64,000 nt of DNA from Bacteroidales bacterium (GCA_017554335.1 JAFZIO010000059.1:28450-92449); one strand, 5' to 3'; numbered from the stretch's first letter, positions 37,503-47,431 are shown. Notes: generated from the letters alone by a model not told the origin. Made by a program: numbers and translations.

Positions 37503-39343
37503 TGGACAAGAATTCAATAATCGGTTTCATACTTATAGCGCTCATCCTCTTCGGATTCACATTCTTTGAGTCCGGACAGGCGCGCAAACGTGCAGAACAG
37601 CAGCGTCAGCTCGATTCCATCGCGCTGGCGAATATGCCCGTAGACACACTGGCAGAAGGCAATTATGCCGAGGTTCCTGCCGTGCCCGCAGAGAATGCAG
37701 CAGCGCCCCAGTCGATTTATACCGACTCCATGCTGGAGGCTGCATACCAGGCGGAAGGGGAGATTGTGACCCTCGAGAACGAGGTTCTTAAGCTCGACTT
37801 AACTTCCAAAGGAGCACAGCCTTACAGCGCCCAGCTAAAGAAATACAAGAGCTATGGCGGCGGCGATCTGATGCTTTTCAATGGCGGTGATGCAGAGTAT
37901 GCCGTAAGCATTTATGCAGGCCAGTTTATCCGCACAGCCGACTTCAACTTCACCGTCGCCGATCGCAGCGACACTTCAGTAGTGTTCCGCCTGCCTTTCG
38001 ACGGTGGCGGCTACATCGAGCAGAAGTACACACTGCAGCACGACGGTTACATGGTTGACAACCTTCTGTCTTTCGTGGGCATGCAGGGCATCATTCCCCG
38101 CAACGTCGGCTCCTACGACATCGACTTCAACGTCACTGTGCCGCGAATGGAGAAGGGCTACAAGAACGAGTCGCAGTACTCCAAGCTCGACTATTATTTC
38201 GAAGGGGAGAAGAAGCCCGCGGAGATTGGCCGCGGCCGCAGTTCGTCAAAGAGCATAGGTGCCCGCCTGAGCTGGCTTGCCTTCCAGCAGCAGTTCTTCT
38301 CTGCCATCATGCGCGCCCCTCAGGAATTCGCCAACGGGGAAGTGGCCATCAAGTTCGTGCCGGAGGGTGATCCTTCCCACAATCTGATGGAGTGCAGCGC
38401 CAGGATGCGTGCCGACTTCCGCCCGGCCGCCAGCGTTTCCGTGCCGTACGAGTTCTACTTCGGCCCCAACCACTTCAACACCCTGAAGTCCTACAATCAC
38501 AAATACGAGAAGATAATACCTCTGGGAGGCTCTCTGGTGGGCTGGTTCACCAAGTACGCCATCATCCCCATGTTCAACTTCTTCAGCAGGTTCTTCAGCA
38601 ACTTCGGACTCATCATCCTGCTGATGACGCTGGTCATCAAGACTGTCGTATTCCCGCTTACCTATAAGTCCTATGCATCTTCTGCCAAGATGCAGGCCCT
38701 CAAGCCGGAAATCGAGAAGATCAACGCCAAGTATCCCAGGCAGGAGGACGCAATGAAGAAGCAGCAGGCCACCATGGACCTGTACAAACGGGCGGGAGTG
38801 AATACTTTGGGAGGTTGTCTGCCTACCTTGCTCACCTTCCCTATATTGTGGGCGATGTTCCGCTTCTTCCCGGCATCCATCGAGTTGCGCCAGCAGCCTT
38901 TCTTGTGGTGCGACGACCTCAGCGCATACGATTCCATACTCGACTTCGGTTTCCGTATCCCGCTGATAGGCGACCACCTGTCCCTGTTCGCACTGCTTAT
39001 GGCTATAGTCATGTGGGTGTATTCCAAGATGACCATGGCCAACCAGGCGGCCTCCAACGACCCTACGGCCAATTCCATGAAGTTCATGACCTTGTGGATG
39101 ATGCCTATCATGATGTTCTTCATCTGTAACAACCTGTCGGCCGCATTGAGCTACTACTATCTGCTTTCCCAGCTGATTGCAATCATCCAGACCTGGGTCA
39201 TCAGGAAGTGGTTCGTACACCCCGAGGAGATTTACGCACGCCTGAAGGAAACCGAGGGCAAGCCCGTGCCCAAGTCCAAATGGCAGCAGCGCCTTGAGGA
39301 AGCTCAGAAAATGCAGCAACAGCAGCAGAGAAACCGCAGGTAA
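37502..39343 (+). CDS. yidC: Membrane protein insertase YidC
   Basis: A 613-residue YidC of the long Gram-negative type. One N-terminal membrane segment (IGFILIALILFGFTFF), a periplasmic beta-supersandwich domain (~75-340), then the conserved five-segment insertase core (~350-600) with FGLIILLMTLVIKTVVFPLTYKSY holding the hydrophilic-groove Lys region. Inserts membrane proteins alone or with SecYEG. One-base overlaps (TGATG, TAATG) couple it to the DUF349 gene and to yggS. Confidence 0.97.
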   Translation: MDKNSIIGFILIALILFGFTFFESGQARKRAEQQRQLDSIALANMPVDTLAEGNYAEVPAVPAENAAAPQSIYTDSMLEAAYQAEGEIVTLENEVLKLDLTSKGAQPYSAQLKKYKSYGGGDLMLFNGGDAEYAVSIYAGQFIRTADFNFTVADRSDTSVVFRLPFDGGGYIEQKYTLQHDGYMVDNLLSFVGMQGIIPRNVGSYDIDFNVTVPRMEKGYKNESQYSKLDYYFEGEKKPAEIGRGRSSSKSIGARLSWLAFQQQFFSAIMRAPQEFANGEVAIKFVPEGDPSHNLMECSARMRADFRPAASVSVPYEFYFGPNHFNTLKSYNHKYEKIIPLGGSLVGWFTKYAIIPMFNFFSRFFSNFGLIILLMTLVIKTVVFPLTYKSYASSAKMQALKPEIEKINAKYPRQEDAMKKQQATMDLYKRAGVNTLGGCLPTLLTFPILWAMFRFFPASIELRQQPFLWCDDLSAYDSILDFGFRIPLIGDHLSLFALLMAIVMWVYSKMTMANQAASNDPTANSMKFMTLWMMPIMMFFICNNLSAALSYYYLLSQLIAIIQTWVIRKWFVHPEEIYARLKETEGKPVPKSKWQQRLEEAQKMQQQQQRNRR

Positions 39344-40005
39344 TGGGAATTGCCGAAAGCATAAAGACAATTAAAAAGGAACTGCCATCAGGGGTAAAAC
39401 TGGTGGCAGTTTCCAAATTTCACCCCGTAGAAGCCATTGAAGAGGCGCTCGGGGCAGGGCAGACCGTATTCGGCGAGAACCGTCCCCAGGAATTCGAGAA
39501 GAAGGCCCAGGCCCTTCAGGGGCGGGGGATAGAATGGCACTTCATCGGCCATCTCCAGACCAACAAGCTGAAGATGGTGCTGCCGTATGCAGATCTGGTG
39601 CAGTCTGTCGACTCCCAGCACCTGCTGGACGCCATAAACGACTGGGGCGCAAAGAACGGCAGGACCATCCCCGTGCTGCTGGAGCTTCACGTGGCTGCGG
39701 AAGAAACCAAGACCGGTTTCTACGAAGAGGAGATACTCGACATAATGTTCCGCGCCGGCTCCTACAAAAATATCCGTTTCTGCGGCCTTATGGGCATGGC
39801 TACGAATACTGACGCCGAAGAGGATATACGGGCCGATTTCGGCCGAATAAAGGCCTGTTACGACTATCTCCGCGACCTTTTCCCTGAATACGAAGATTTC
39901 AGGGAGCTGTCCATAGGTATGTCGGGCGACTGGCGCATTGCCCTCGAGTACGGAGCTACGATAGTCCGCATAGGTACTGCCATATTCGGCGAAAGGCAGT
40001 ACTGA
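39343..40005 (+). CDS. YggS-family PLP homeostasis protein
   Basis: A 220-residue PLPBP/YggS protein, a PLP-binding TIM barrel without known catalytic activity that keeps vitamin B6 pools in balance. PLP lysine in LVAVSKFHP (~25), FGENRPQE, EWHFIGHLQTNKLK, LMGMATNT and LSIGMSGDWRIALEYGATIVRIGTAIFG are all present. Third gene of the DUF349-yidC-yggS operon and convergent with rarA. Confidence 0.95.
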   Translation: MGIAESIKTIKKELPSGVKLVAVSKFHPVEAIEEALGAGQTVFGENRPQEFEKKAQALQGRGIEWHFIGHLQTNKLKMVLPYADLVQSVDSQHLLDAINDWGAKNGRTIPVLLELHVAAEETKTGFYEEEILDIMFRAGSYKNIRFCGLMGMATNTDAEEDIRADFGRIKACYDYLRDLFPEYEDFRELSIGMSGDWRIALEYGATIVRIGTAIFGERQY

Positions 40006-40006
40006 T

Positions 40007-41323
40007 TTATTTCTTGGTGTAATACTTGGGCCAGCAGGAAAGCAGGTATGCTTTAAGCCTGTCTTCCTGGGCATTGGGCTGGGGCTCGTAGAAGGTGCGT
40101 CCCTTGAAGGAGTCCGGCATGAATTCCAGGTCCGTGAAGTGCCCGGGGAAGTCGTGGGCGTATTTGTAACCGTCGTGGTAGCCCAGATCCTTCATCAATG
40201 AAGTGGGGGCGTTCCGCAGGTACAGCGGTACGGGGGCGGTTTTGTCCTCTTCCACGGCCGCAAGGGCGCTGTCGATGGCCAGGTAAGCCGAGTTGCTCTT
40301 AGGCGACGATGCCAGGTATACGGCACATTCGCTCAGCGGGATGCGGGCCTCCGGCATGCCGATGGAGTGGACGATGCGGAAGGTGGCGTCGGCCATCAGC
40401 AGGGCGTTGGGATTCGCCAGGCCTATGTCTTCAGCCGCAAGTATGCAGAGGCGGCGGGCGATGAACAGGGGATCCTCGCCACCGGCCAGCATGCGTGCCA
40501 TCCAGTAGACGGCGGCGTTGGGGTCGGAACCTCTGACCGACTTGATGAAGGCGGAGATTATGTCGTAATGCATCTCGCCGCCTTTGTCGTAAATGGCCAT
40601 GTTCTCCGACAGGCAGGAGGTCACGGCGGCATTGTCGACAACTATGGTTCCGTTGCTGTCGGGGGCGGTGGAATCGACCACTATCTCCAGGATGTTCAGC
40701 AGCTTGCGGGCATCGCCGCCGCTCTGGCGCATCAGAGCCTCGGTCTCCTTCAGCTCAATGTGCTTCTGCTTCAGTACGGGGTCGCCATGTATCGCCCTGT
40801 CCAGCAGTATCGTAAGGTCGGCGACCTCAAGCGACTTGAGCACGAAGACCTGACAGCGGGACAGGAGGGGAGTGATGACCTCGAACGAAGGGTTCTCCGT
40901 GGTGGCGCCGATAAGCACGATGGTGCCCGACTCCACCGCCCCCAGGAGGGCGTCCTGCTGGGCCTTGTTGAAACGGTGGATCTCGTCGATGAAGAGTATG
41001 GGCGCGGCGGCGGAAGAGAAGAGCGACTTGTTTTTGGCCTTGTCAATCACGTCCCTGACGTCCTTGACGCCGGAACTGACGGCCGACAGGGTGTAGAACT
41101 CGCGGTCGAGGGTATGGGCGATTATGCTGGCCAGCGTGGTCTTGCCCACTCCGGGAGGCCCCCAAAGTATGAAGGACGACAGGCTGCCGCTGTCTATCAT
41201 CTTGCGGAGTATGCAGCCGGGGCCTACCAGGTGGCCCTGGCCCACGTATTCCGACAAATCCCTGGGCCGCATCCTTTCGGGAAGCGGTACGTTGGGGAAG
41301 TTGACGGAATCCTCACGGCTCAT
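40007..41323 (-). CDS. rarA: Replication-associated recombination protein A (RarA/MgsA), AAA+ ATPase
   Basis: A 438-residue clamp-loader-like AAA+ protein acting at stalled forks. [20 protein letters not shown] at the N-terminus, Walker [10 protein letters not shown] (~55), Walker [11 protein letters not shown] (~107), sensor 1 GATTENPSF and the C-terminal RarA oligomerisation domain ending in the [12 protein letters not shown] stretch all match. Three bases after the acyltransferase-like gene, so probably cotranscribed. Confidence 0.96.
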   Translation of the reverse strand: MSREDSVNFPNVPLPERMRPRDLSEYVGQGHLVGPGCILRKMIDSGSLSSFILWGPPGVGKTTLASIIAHTLDREFYTLSAVSSGVKDVRDVIDKAKNKSLFSSAAAPILFIDEIHRFNKAQQDALLGAVESGTIVLIGATTENPSFEVITPLLSRCQVFVLKSLEVADLTILLDRAIHGDPVLKQKHIELKETEALMRQSGGDARKLLNILEIVVDSTAPDSNGTIVVDNAAVTSCLSENMAIYDKGGEMHYDIISAFIKSVRGSDPNAAVYWMARMLAGGEDPLFIARRLCILAAEDIGLANPNALLMADATFRIVHSIGMPEARIPLSECAVYLASSPKSNSAYLAIDSALAAVEEDKTAPVPLYLRNAPTSLMKDLGYHDGYKYAHDFPGHFTDLEFMPDSFKGRTFYEPQPNAQEDRLKAYLLSCWPKYYTKK

Positions 41324-41326
41324 ATG

Positions 41327-42460
41327 CTATTCAAGTTCTTTGATATAGGAACGGCGGCGCTTCTCGCATTCGTGCTCGAAAAGCGTCCAGTGCCCCTGAT
41401 TCTTGATATTGTCTTCCAGTACTGCGTTGGTCTCGGCCCACTTTACGCCCCATTTCTTGAACTTTACAAAGAGATCGGCGAAAAGCAGGGAGTTGATGCC
41501 TGTATTCTGGTAGTCCGGACGTACTCCTATGAGCAGCATCTCGACACCCTCTTCATGCTTCAGATACATGGACTTGACCAGAGGCCACCAGCCGAAGGGG
41601 AAGAGCTTGCCGCGGTTCTTCTGCAGGGCGCGGACTATGGACGGCATGGTGATGCCGAATGCCACCAGTTCGCCCTTCTCGTTTTCTACCATCGAAAGGT
41701 ATCTGAGGTCAAGGATGCTGAGGTAGAAGTCGAGGTATTTCTTGGCCATGTGGTCAGGAAGAACGGTGAAATTATACAGGTTCTTGTAGCATTCGTTGAT
41801 GAGGCGGAAGACCTTCTCGCCGTAGTTCTCCTGACGTATGATCTTGCGGGTCAGAGGCCTGATGTGCACATTGGTGCGCTGCTGCACTATAGCGGCCACG
41901 CGGGTAAGCTTTTCCGGCAGCGCTTCCGGTATGTACACCTTGTACTCAATCCAGTCTGTATCCTTGCGGAAGCCCAGCCTTTCCAGGTGCTCGTTATAAT
42001 ACGGGTAGTTGTATATAAGGGCCATGGTACACAGCTTGTCATAACCTGCTATGAGCATGCCCTCGGGGTCGAAATCGGTAAAACCGAGAGGACCTACGAC
42101 AGTGTCCATCTTGTACTCGCGGCCGAACTCATATACTTTCTCCATAAGGGCGTCGACGACCTCTTTGTCGTCGATGAAGTCCAGCCATCCGAAACGCACC
42201 TCCTTGTGGTTCCACTGCTCGTTGGCCTTGAAGTTTACTATCGCTGCCACGCGTCCTGCAGGCTTGCCGTCCTTGTATGCCAGATACAAAGCGGACTTGC
42301 AGAATTCCTGCGCCGCTCCCTTTTTCTGGTCGAGGGTGTCAAGCTGGTCGAAGACAAGCGGCGGAACGTAATAAGGGTTATTCTTATATAGATTTTCGGG
42401 ATAATTGACGAATTCCCTGAGCTGCTTTCTGGTTAGAACTTTCTTGATTTCTACTGCCAT
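41327..42460 (-). CDS. GNAT-like acyltransferase of unknown substrate
   Basis: A 377-residue protein seen across Bacteroidota and usually called an N-acetyltransferase. Two GNAT-like halves can be guessed: ALYLAYKDGKPAGRVAAIVN (~60) and LISMVENEKGELVAFGI ... GVRPDYQNTGINSLLFADL (~225-330), the latter resembling the acetyl-CoA loop. NPYYVPPL near the start is typical of this group. Substrate is not known. First gene of a pair with rarA. Confidence 0.7.
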   Translation of the reverse strand: MAVEIKKVLTRKQLREFVNYPENLYKNNPYYVPPLVFDQLDTLDQKKGAAQEFCKSALYLAYKDGKPAGRVAAIVNFKANEQWNHKEVRFGWLDFIDDKEVVDALMEKVYEFGREYKMDTVVGPLGFTDFDPEGMLIAGYDKLCTMALIYNYPYYNEHLERLGFRKDTDWIEYKVYIPEALPEKLTRVAAIVQQRTNVHIRPLTRKIIRQENYGEKVFRLINECYKNLYNFTVLPDHMAKKYLDFYLSILDLRYLSMVENEKGELVAFGITMPSIVRALQKNRGKLFPFGWWPLVKSMYLKHEEGVEMLLIGVRPDYQNTGINSLLFADLFVKFKKWGVKWAETNAVLEDNIKNQGHWTLFEHECEKRRRSYIKELE

Positions 42461-42498
42461 AGGTTCAGATTGGTTTTAGATTGCTAATTTAGCTTTTT

Positions 42499-42530
42499 AT
42501 TGGATAATTTCAAAGTTTTCTCTACCTTCG
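42499..42530 (+). promoter_or_regulatory. Promoter of the outer-membrane protein pair
   Basis: ATTG (42499-42502), 20 bases, TACCTTCG (42523-42530): one mismatch in each element. Four bases before the GTG start at 42535. Confidence 0.4.
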
Positions 42531-42534
42531 TATT

Positions 42535-43110
42535 GTGCAAAGTGTACTGAATAAACTGCTTCTTATTTGGTTGCTTGCGGCATTCTTTATCCCCGCAGGC
42601 GCCCAGGAGGCGGGTTTTTTCAACTCTCCGAAAGGCTTCGGAGCCCAGTATTGTTTTGCCGAAAATGACGGGGTCTTCCATACCGCAACTGCATATCTGG
42701 ACATTTACGGCATACCTACCAGCCGCTGTTCTTCACCCGGATACCGTTTCAATTTTTCCCGCCAGTATGTCTTCCATAAGATGGAGAATGCCGGAGTGGG
42801 CTATACTTTTTATGCAGGGCCCGGCGTCTCAACAGGTGTGGTCAGGGACCATGACAAGGGCAGGGGATTCGACCTTACCTCCCTCATAAGTGAAAACCCG
42901 GGCTTCATGTTCGCCCTGAGCGGCAATGTGGGCTGCCGTTTCGACTTTGGACGCAAATTGTCCCTTGACCTGTCCTTCCTGGCCGACGCAGGTATACACG
43001 TCCGTGTGAACGAAAAGGAGAAGAGCTATACCGCTACCAGCCTGAGCGTTTACAACAACGGCTTTATTCAAATGTTTTATCCTCAGCTGACAATATTGTA
43101 TAAACTGTGA
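42535..43110 (+). CDS. Exported hypothetical protein, probable small outer-membrane barrel
   Basis: A 191-residue protein with a signal peptide (LLLIWLLAAFFIPAGAQ). The mature part alternates aromatic and polar residues and ends in LYKL, in keeping with an 8-strand outer-membrane barrel. GTG start chosen by signal-peptide position. No family recognised. TGATG overlap links it to the next gene, which looks like the same kind of protein. Confidence 0.65.
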   Translation: MQSVLNKLLLIWLLAAFFIPAGAQEAGFFNSPKGFGAQYCFAENDGVFHTATAYLDIYGIPTSRCSSPGYRFNFSRQYVFHKMENAGVGYTFYAGPGVSTGVVRDHDKGRGFDLTSLISENPGFMFALSGNVGCRFDFGRKLSLDLSFLADAGIHVRVNEKEKSYTATSLSVYNNGFIQMFYPQLTILYKL

Positions 43111-43715
43111 TGAAGAAACTGATTCCGCTTGTGCTGCTCGTTCTCCTGCCGTCAATGTCAATGAGGGCGGGTATGCCGCGTATCAGCTGGGGACTGGAAT
43201 GGGGCTACACGGGAACATTCCTCAAGACAGCCCAGCGCAATTTCATTTGCAGCGAGGGGTACCGGATAGTGGAGAATCCTGTCCGGTGGGACTATTACAG
43301 TAACGGATCCGTGCTCGCCAATGCCGGCCTGGATATTACACAGAAGTTGAACTGCGCCTTGTACTCAGGCCTTCAGGGCGTTTATTCCAAGAGGTGGATG
43401 GTTCCTATGGAACTGAGGCTGCGCTGGTGCCCTTCAGGCCTGTACTCCGATGGTTTGCTGATAATGGGAGGAGGCGGGCTTGTATTGCCGACCGAGCCTC
43501 TGCGTGAGGTCTGCTACCGGGCCCATGTGGGCGCAGGATACAGGGTTGAGTTGCTGAACGGAATCAGCATCGACTTCCTGGCCTCATGGATGTTCACTAC
43601 CGACAAGGAGATGATCCTCGATCCGGATACGCGCGAGTATGTGGTGCCCGCGATGATCAGCGCCAACTTTGCTGAGTATCAGGCGTTTAATCTGTCGGTT
43701 GCAATCAATTTCTAG
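43110..43715 (+). CDS. Exported hypothetical protein, probable outer-membrane barrel
   Basis: A 201-residue protein with signal peptide (LIPLVLLVLLPSMSMRAG) and a strand-rich mature part ending with aromatic Phe (SVAINF), a typical outer-membrane barrel end. ATG 43110 preferred over the GTG one codon earlier because it shares the TGATG junction. Function unknown. Convergent with the cysteate synthase gene with a four-base overlap. Confidence 0.65.
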   Translation: MKKLIPLVLLVLLPSMSMRAGMPRISWGLEWGYTGTFLKTAQRNFICSEGYRIVENPVRWDYYSNGSVLANAGLDITQKLNCALYSGLQGVYSKRWMVPMELRLRWCPSGLYSDGLLIMGGGGLVLPTEPLREVCYRAHVGAGYRVELLNGISIDFLASWMFTTDKEMILDPDTREYVVPAMISANFAEYQAFNLSVAINF

Positions 43716-45001
43716 AGAGCCGCCACCTTGGCGATAATCTCTTCTGCGGGCAGGTCGGGGCTCAGCACCAGGTCCGGTTCCTTGATGAAATAACCTTTGG
43801 AGAAGGCCGCCAGCGTGCCGCCGCCGGTGCAGTTGAGCATGATGCAGTCGTCTTTGCCCACGGTGCCGTTCTTGACTGCCTGGGCCAGGGATGCGACAGC
43901 GACGCATGCGGCAGGAAGGAGGTCGTACCCCTCGAAATTGCGGAACTGCAGCAGCCAGTAGATGATGTCGTCGTTGCTGGCCAGGAAGACGTCTCCGTGG
44001 CTCTTGAGCAGCACATCATAGAGGCCGCCTGCTATGCCGTACGGCGGTTTGCGGTTGGAGAGCACCTTGGCGAGTATGACCTCAGCCTGCCTGCGGCCGA
44101 GCTCCGGAGTGATGTCTGCAAGCTGACGGGAGCACGCTTTCCATGAGTCGTACAGCAGGGTGAAGGGAGAGTTCTGACCGACGAAGACCCTCATGTTGTT
44201 GGGACCGAAGCGCCCGTCGGCTGCGAGCCGCCCGGCATTCTCCCACGCGGCGATGGCGCCCGTGCCGGATCCGACGGCCTGAAAGTAGGCGTCGGGGATA
44301 CGTCCCGCCTTCTCGACGAAGCTGAGTATGGTCGTTCCCATTCCGTCGCGTCTGGCTATGTTCTTGGCGCCTCCTTCGAGGAAATAACGGGGATCTTGTG
44401 CAAGCTTTTCGCCGAGAGTTATTGCGTCGTAGTAGTCGCAGCCGTGGGGTACGGCGACAACCTTTACGCATTTGTTCAGCTTCTTGTGGAACCAGAGGTC
44501 GTGGACGTTGTCTTCGGGTATGCAGATTACTACGGGGATGTCATTGTCGGAGCACACCTGGGCGAAGGCCCTTGCGGTGTTGCCGGCGGACTGGACTATG
44601 AGCGTACGCTTCTCTTTCTTGTCTATGCGGGCGCAAACAGAGAAAGCCTCGGTCTCCTTGAAGGAGCAGGTCTGCATCTTGGCCCCTATCTTGGGGTTCC
44701 AGCCCGAGAAGGTGATATACAGGTTATTCAGCCCCAGGTGTTTGGCCAGCCCCTTGGACTTATAGGTAACTGGGGCGCAGGAGTGCCTGAGCGTGCGCTT
44801 GACGGGCATCCAGTTTGCGTAACGGTAGAGGCCTTTAAGGTCGTTGCGCGGACTGAAAGTGGATGTGGCGTACACGGCACGAATGAGGGAGGGATCTCCG
44901 CCCTCGGGGTCGTTCAGGGTCCATCCTTCGTCTTCAAAGACACGGCCGGTCTTTACATTCTCCAGCGTGTATTCCGTGGGTTTGAATTTAAGTAACTGCA
45001 T
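43712..45001 (-). CDS. Cysteate synthase (threonine synthase-like PLP enzyme)
   Basis: A 429-residue fold-type II PLP enzyme. The PLP Lys is in CSFKETEAFSVC (~115), the Asn in QSAGNTARAF (~145), a glycine loop in GSGTGAIAAWENAGRL (~247) and the phosphate-end NCTGGGT near the C-terminus. The blocks FEDEGWTLNDPE, APVTYKSKGLAKHLGL, LYITFSGWNP and EGGAKNIARRDGMGTT follow the cysteate synthase family of Methanosarcina more than ordinary ThrC. That enzyme makes L-cysteate from phosphoserine and sulfite. In Bacteroidota cysteate would feed sulfonolipid synthesis. Threonine synthase remains the alternative. Last gene of rlmD-exchanger-synthase operon (one-base gap). Confidence 0.8.
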   Translation of the reverse strand: MQLLKFKPTEYTLENVKTGRVFEDEGWTLNDPEGGDPSLIRAVYATSTFSPRNDLKGLYRYANWMPVKRTLRHSCAPVTYKSKGLAKHLGLNNLYITFSGWNPKIGAKMQTCSFKETEAFSVCARIDKKEKRTLIVQSAGNTARAFAQVCSDNDIPVVICIPEDNVHDLWFHKKLNKCVKVVAVPHGCDYYDAITLGEKLAQDPRYFLEGGAKNIARRDGMGTTILSFVEKAGRIPDAYFQAVGSGTGAIAAWENAGRLAADGRFGPNNMRVFVGQNSPFTLLYDSWKACSRQLADITPELGRRQAEVILAKVLSNRKPPYGIAGGLYDVLLKSHGDVFLASNDDIIYWLLQFRNFEGYDLLPAACVAVASLAQAVKNGTVGKDDCIMLNCTGGGTLAAFSKGYFIKEPDLVLSPDLPAEEIIAKVAAL

Positions 45002-45002
45002 A

Positions 45003-45965
45003 TCAGAGTTTTATAAACAGCCAAACATAGTAGGCTATAAAAGCCAAAAGGAAGATGGCTCCTTCGAAGCGGTCGATCTGGTCTTTCTTGAAGGTGTAAG
45101 AGCTCATCATCACCAGAACTATACTGAGCAGGACCGCAAGCATATCCACCATATCGATGCCGGAGAAAGAAATGGGCCTGATGGTAGCCGAAACACCCAG
45201 TATCAGCAAAATGTTGAAGATATTGGAGCCGAGTATGTTGCCGAGTGCAAGCTGCCCCTTTTTCTTGGCGGCGGCGACCACGCAGGCGGCAAGCTCCGGC
45301 AGGGAAGTGCCTCCTGCCAGCAGGGTGATGGCGATGAACTTGTCGCTGACACCTATGGCATGGGCGAGTATGACGGCCGAATTCACGAACCAGCGGCCTC
45401 CCAGAACCAGCCCCGCAAGTCCGGCAAGCGTCAACAGGACAGCTTTGAAAACCGACACTTCATGGGCAGGGGACAGCTCTTCTTCCGCGCCTTGTTCGTC
45501 GCTCTTGAAACAATAGAAGATATAGCCTGCAAAGATTACCAGGAATGCTATGCCTTCCACCCTTGAGAGTCCGTCTCCCTGACCAATGCCGAAGAGGCTG
45601 TAGCTCATTCCGCATACAATAAGCAGCAGAGTGACCATCAAGGTCATGGGTATATCCCTTCTCTTGTTGTTTCTGGTCACCGATATGGGCAGGATAAGGG
45701 CGGTAAGGCCCAGTATGAGCAGGGTGTTGAAGATATTGGACCCAATGACGTTGCCTATGGAAATATCGGATATACCTTTAAGGGCGCCTGTAACGCTTAC
45801 TACCAGTTCCGGGCAGGATGTGCCGAAGCCGACTATGGTAAGGCCGATGACGAACTCGCTGATTTTCAGTTTTCTGGCTATTGCGGAAGCTCCGTCTACA
45901 AGCCAGTCTGCACCGAAGATTATAAGCAGAAGGCCTGCAATCAGTAAAAGGATGTCGGTCAGCAT
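45003..45965 (-). CDS. Na+/Ca2+ exchanger family protein (CaCA, YrbG-like)
   Basis: A 320-residue inner-membrane antiporter with ten segments. Both alpha repeats are present: GFGTSCPELVVSVTGA with GNVIGSNIFNTLLILG, and GGTSLPELAACVVAAAKKK with GNILGSNIFNILLILG; their glutamates bind the cation. Probably exports Ca2+ in exchange for Na+ or H+. ATG 45965 chosen since it overlaps the rlmD stop (ATGCTGA), while an earlier start would run further into rlmD. Confidence 0.93.
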   Translation of the reverse strand: MLTDILLLIAGLLLIIFGADWLVDGASAIARKLKISEFVIGLTIVGFGTSCPELVVSVTGALKGISDISIGNVIGSNIFNTLLILGLTALILPISVTRNNKRRDIPMTLMVTLLLIVCGMSYSLFGIGQGDGLSRVEGIAFLVIFAGYIFYCFKSDEQGAEEELSPAHEVSVFKAVLLTLAGLAGLVLGGRWFVNSAVILAHAIGVSDKFIAITLLAGGTSLPELAACVVAAAKKKGQLALGNILGSNIFNILLILGVSATIRPISFSGIDMVDMLAVLLSIVLVMMSSYTFKKDQIDRFEGAIFLLAFIAYYVWLFIKL

Positions 45966-47392
45966 AATTCCAGTTTGCAAATGTTTTCTACGTGCTGCGT
46001 ATGGGGGAACATGTCCACGGGCTGTACTGCGGTAATCTTGTATTTTTCCGCAAGCAGGGCAAGATCCCTGGCCTGGGACGCCGGATTGCAGCTCACATAA
46101 ACTATGCGGGCAGGGGAGGCCCTGAGTATGGTGGCTACAACGTCCGGATGCATGCCTGCACGGGGTGGATCCACAATCATTACATCAGGCTTGCCGTTCT
46201 GCTCTATGAACTTGTCTGTGAGAATGTCCTTCATATCTCCGGCAAAGAAACTGCAGTTTGTGATCCCGTTTGCCCGGGCGTTTATTACGGCATCTTCAAT
46301 AGCCTCCGGAACATATTCAATACCAATGACTTTTGCCGCCTTGGAGCTTACGAACTGGGCTATGGTTCCGGTACCGGTATACAGGTCGTATACGGTTTCC
46401 TTGCCTGTGAGTCCGGCGAACTCCCTGGCCTTGCGGTAGAGCTGCAGGGCCTGTGCTGTATTGGTCTGGTAGAACGACTTTGGACCTATCTTGAAACGGA
46501 GCCCTTCCATCTGCTCATAAATGGCATCTTCTCCATGGAAAAGTATGCATTCCTGGTCGGAGATGCAGTCGTTCAGTTTGGTGTTGATTACGTAATATAA
46601 CGAGGTGATTTCCGGGAACTTGTCGCGTATGGCCCCGAGCATGGGGAGAATGGCAGGGGAGTTCTCGCCGAAGCATACGATAAGCATCACTTCGCCTTTT
46701 TCCGTAGTGCGTACGAACATATTGCGGAAAAGTCCGTGATTGTTACGTATGTCATAGAAACTCAAGCCGTTACGTATTGCGTAATCCTTTATGAACAAGC
46801 GTATTGCATTGGACGGTTCAGGCTGAAGCCAGCAGCGCTTTATATCCAGCACTTTGTCGAAAAACTTGCCCACATGGAAGCCCAGACCGCATTTTTCGCT
46901 GTCGCTCAGCGCCTCGGGATCCTCGTCAGTGAGTATCCAGCGCTTGTTGGATGCGCTGAATTCCAGCTTGTTACGGTAAAATACCGTCTTTTCAGAGCCG
47001 ATAATCGGCGAAATCTCAGGGAGTTCCAGATGGCCGATGCGTTTGAGCTGGTCATACACCTGTTGCTGCTTGGCGGCAAGCTGAAACTCGTAGGGAAGTG
47101 GTTGCCAGCGGCATCCTCCGCAAACCCCGAAATGCTCACAGAAAGGTTTGAGACGCGAGGGTGACGGTTTGATTAGTTTGATGATTCGTCCTTCGAGATA
47201 GCTGGATTTTTTCTTTGTGACTTGAACGTCCACAACGTCACCGGGAACTGCAAATTCCACGAAAATAATTCTTCCCGGACCCTCAGCATCGTCCTCTGGA
47301 AGATGTACGTGCGATATGGATTTACCCTCGGCCGCAACATTCTCAATAGTAACGCAGGGGAGGATGATATCTAGTTTTCGGTTCCTCGGCAT
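45959..47392 (-). CDS. rlmD: 23S rRNA (uracil-C5)-methyltransferase, RlmD/RumA family
   Basis: A 477-residue SAM-dependent methyltransferase. An N-terminal TRAM domain (~15-70) precedes the Fe-S cysteines (CEHFGVCGGC, ~92-101) with the fourth Cys near CGLGF. The SAM domain has VYDLYTGTGTIAQF, then MIVDPPRAGMHPDV and the catalytic Cys in YVSCNPASQARDL. Bacteroidota members methylate 23S rRNA, probably U1939; the precise position is by family. First gene of the operon. Confidence 0.9.
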   Translation of the reverse strand: MPRNRKLDIILPCVTIENVAAEGKSISHVHLPEDDAEGPGRIIFVEFAVPGDVVDVQVTKKKSSYLEGRIIKLIKPSPSRLKPFCEHFGVCGGCRWQPLPYEFQLAAKQQQVYDQLKRIGHLELPEISPIIGSEKTVFYRNKLEFSASNKRWILTDEDPEALSDSEKCGLGFHVGKFFDKVLDIKRCWLQPEPSNAIRLFIKDYAIRNGLSFYDIRNNHGLFRNMFVRTTEKGEVMLIVCFGENSPAILPMLGAIRDKFPEITSLYYVINTKLNDCISDQECILFHGEDAIYEQMEGLRFKIGPKSFYQTNTAQALQLYRKAREFAGLTGKETVYDLYTGTGTIAQFVSSKAAKVIGIEYVPEAIEDAVINARANGITNCSFFAGDMKDILTDKFIEQNGKPDVMIVDPPRAGMHPDVVATILRASPARIVYVSCNPASQARDLALLAEKYKITAVQPVDMFPHTQHVENICKLELC

Positions 47393-47431
47393 CTAGACGT
47401 TAGTTAACATAATATAAATTGTATAACAACA

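Noticed and set aside
35703-37517. A 604-codon frame antisense to the DUF349 gene
   Set aside because: It is low-complexity leucine/valine/glycine-rich and mirrors the codon pattern of the plus-strand gene, whose DUF349 repeats are unmistakable.
43712-45001. Plain threonine synthase label
   Set aside because: The conserved blocks around FEDEGWTLNDPE, YITFSGWNP and EGGAKNIARRDGMG fit cysteate synthase better; ThrC is kept as the alternative in the annotation.
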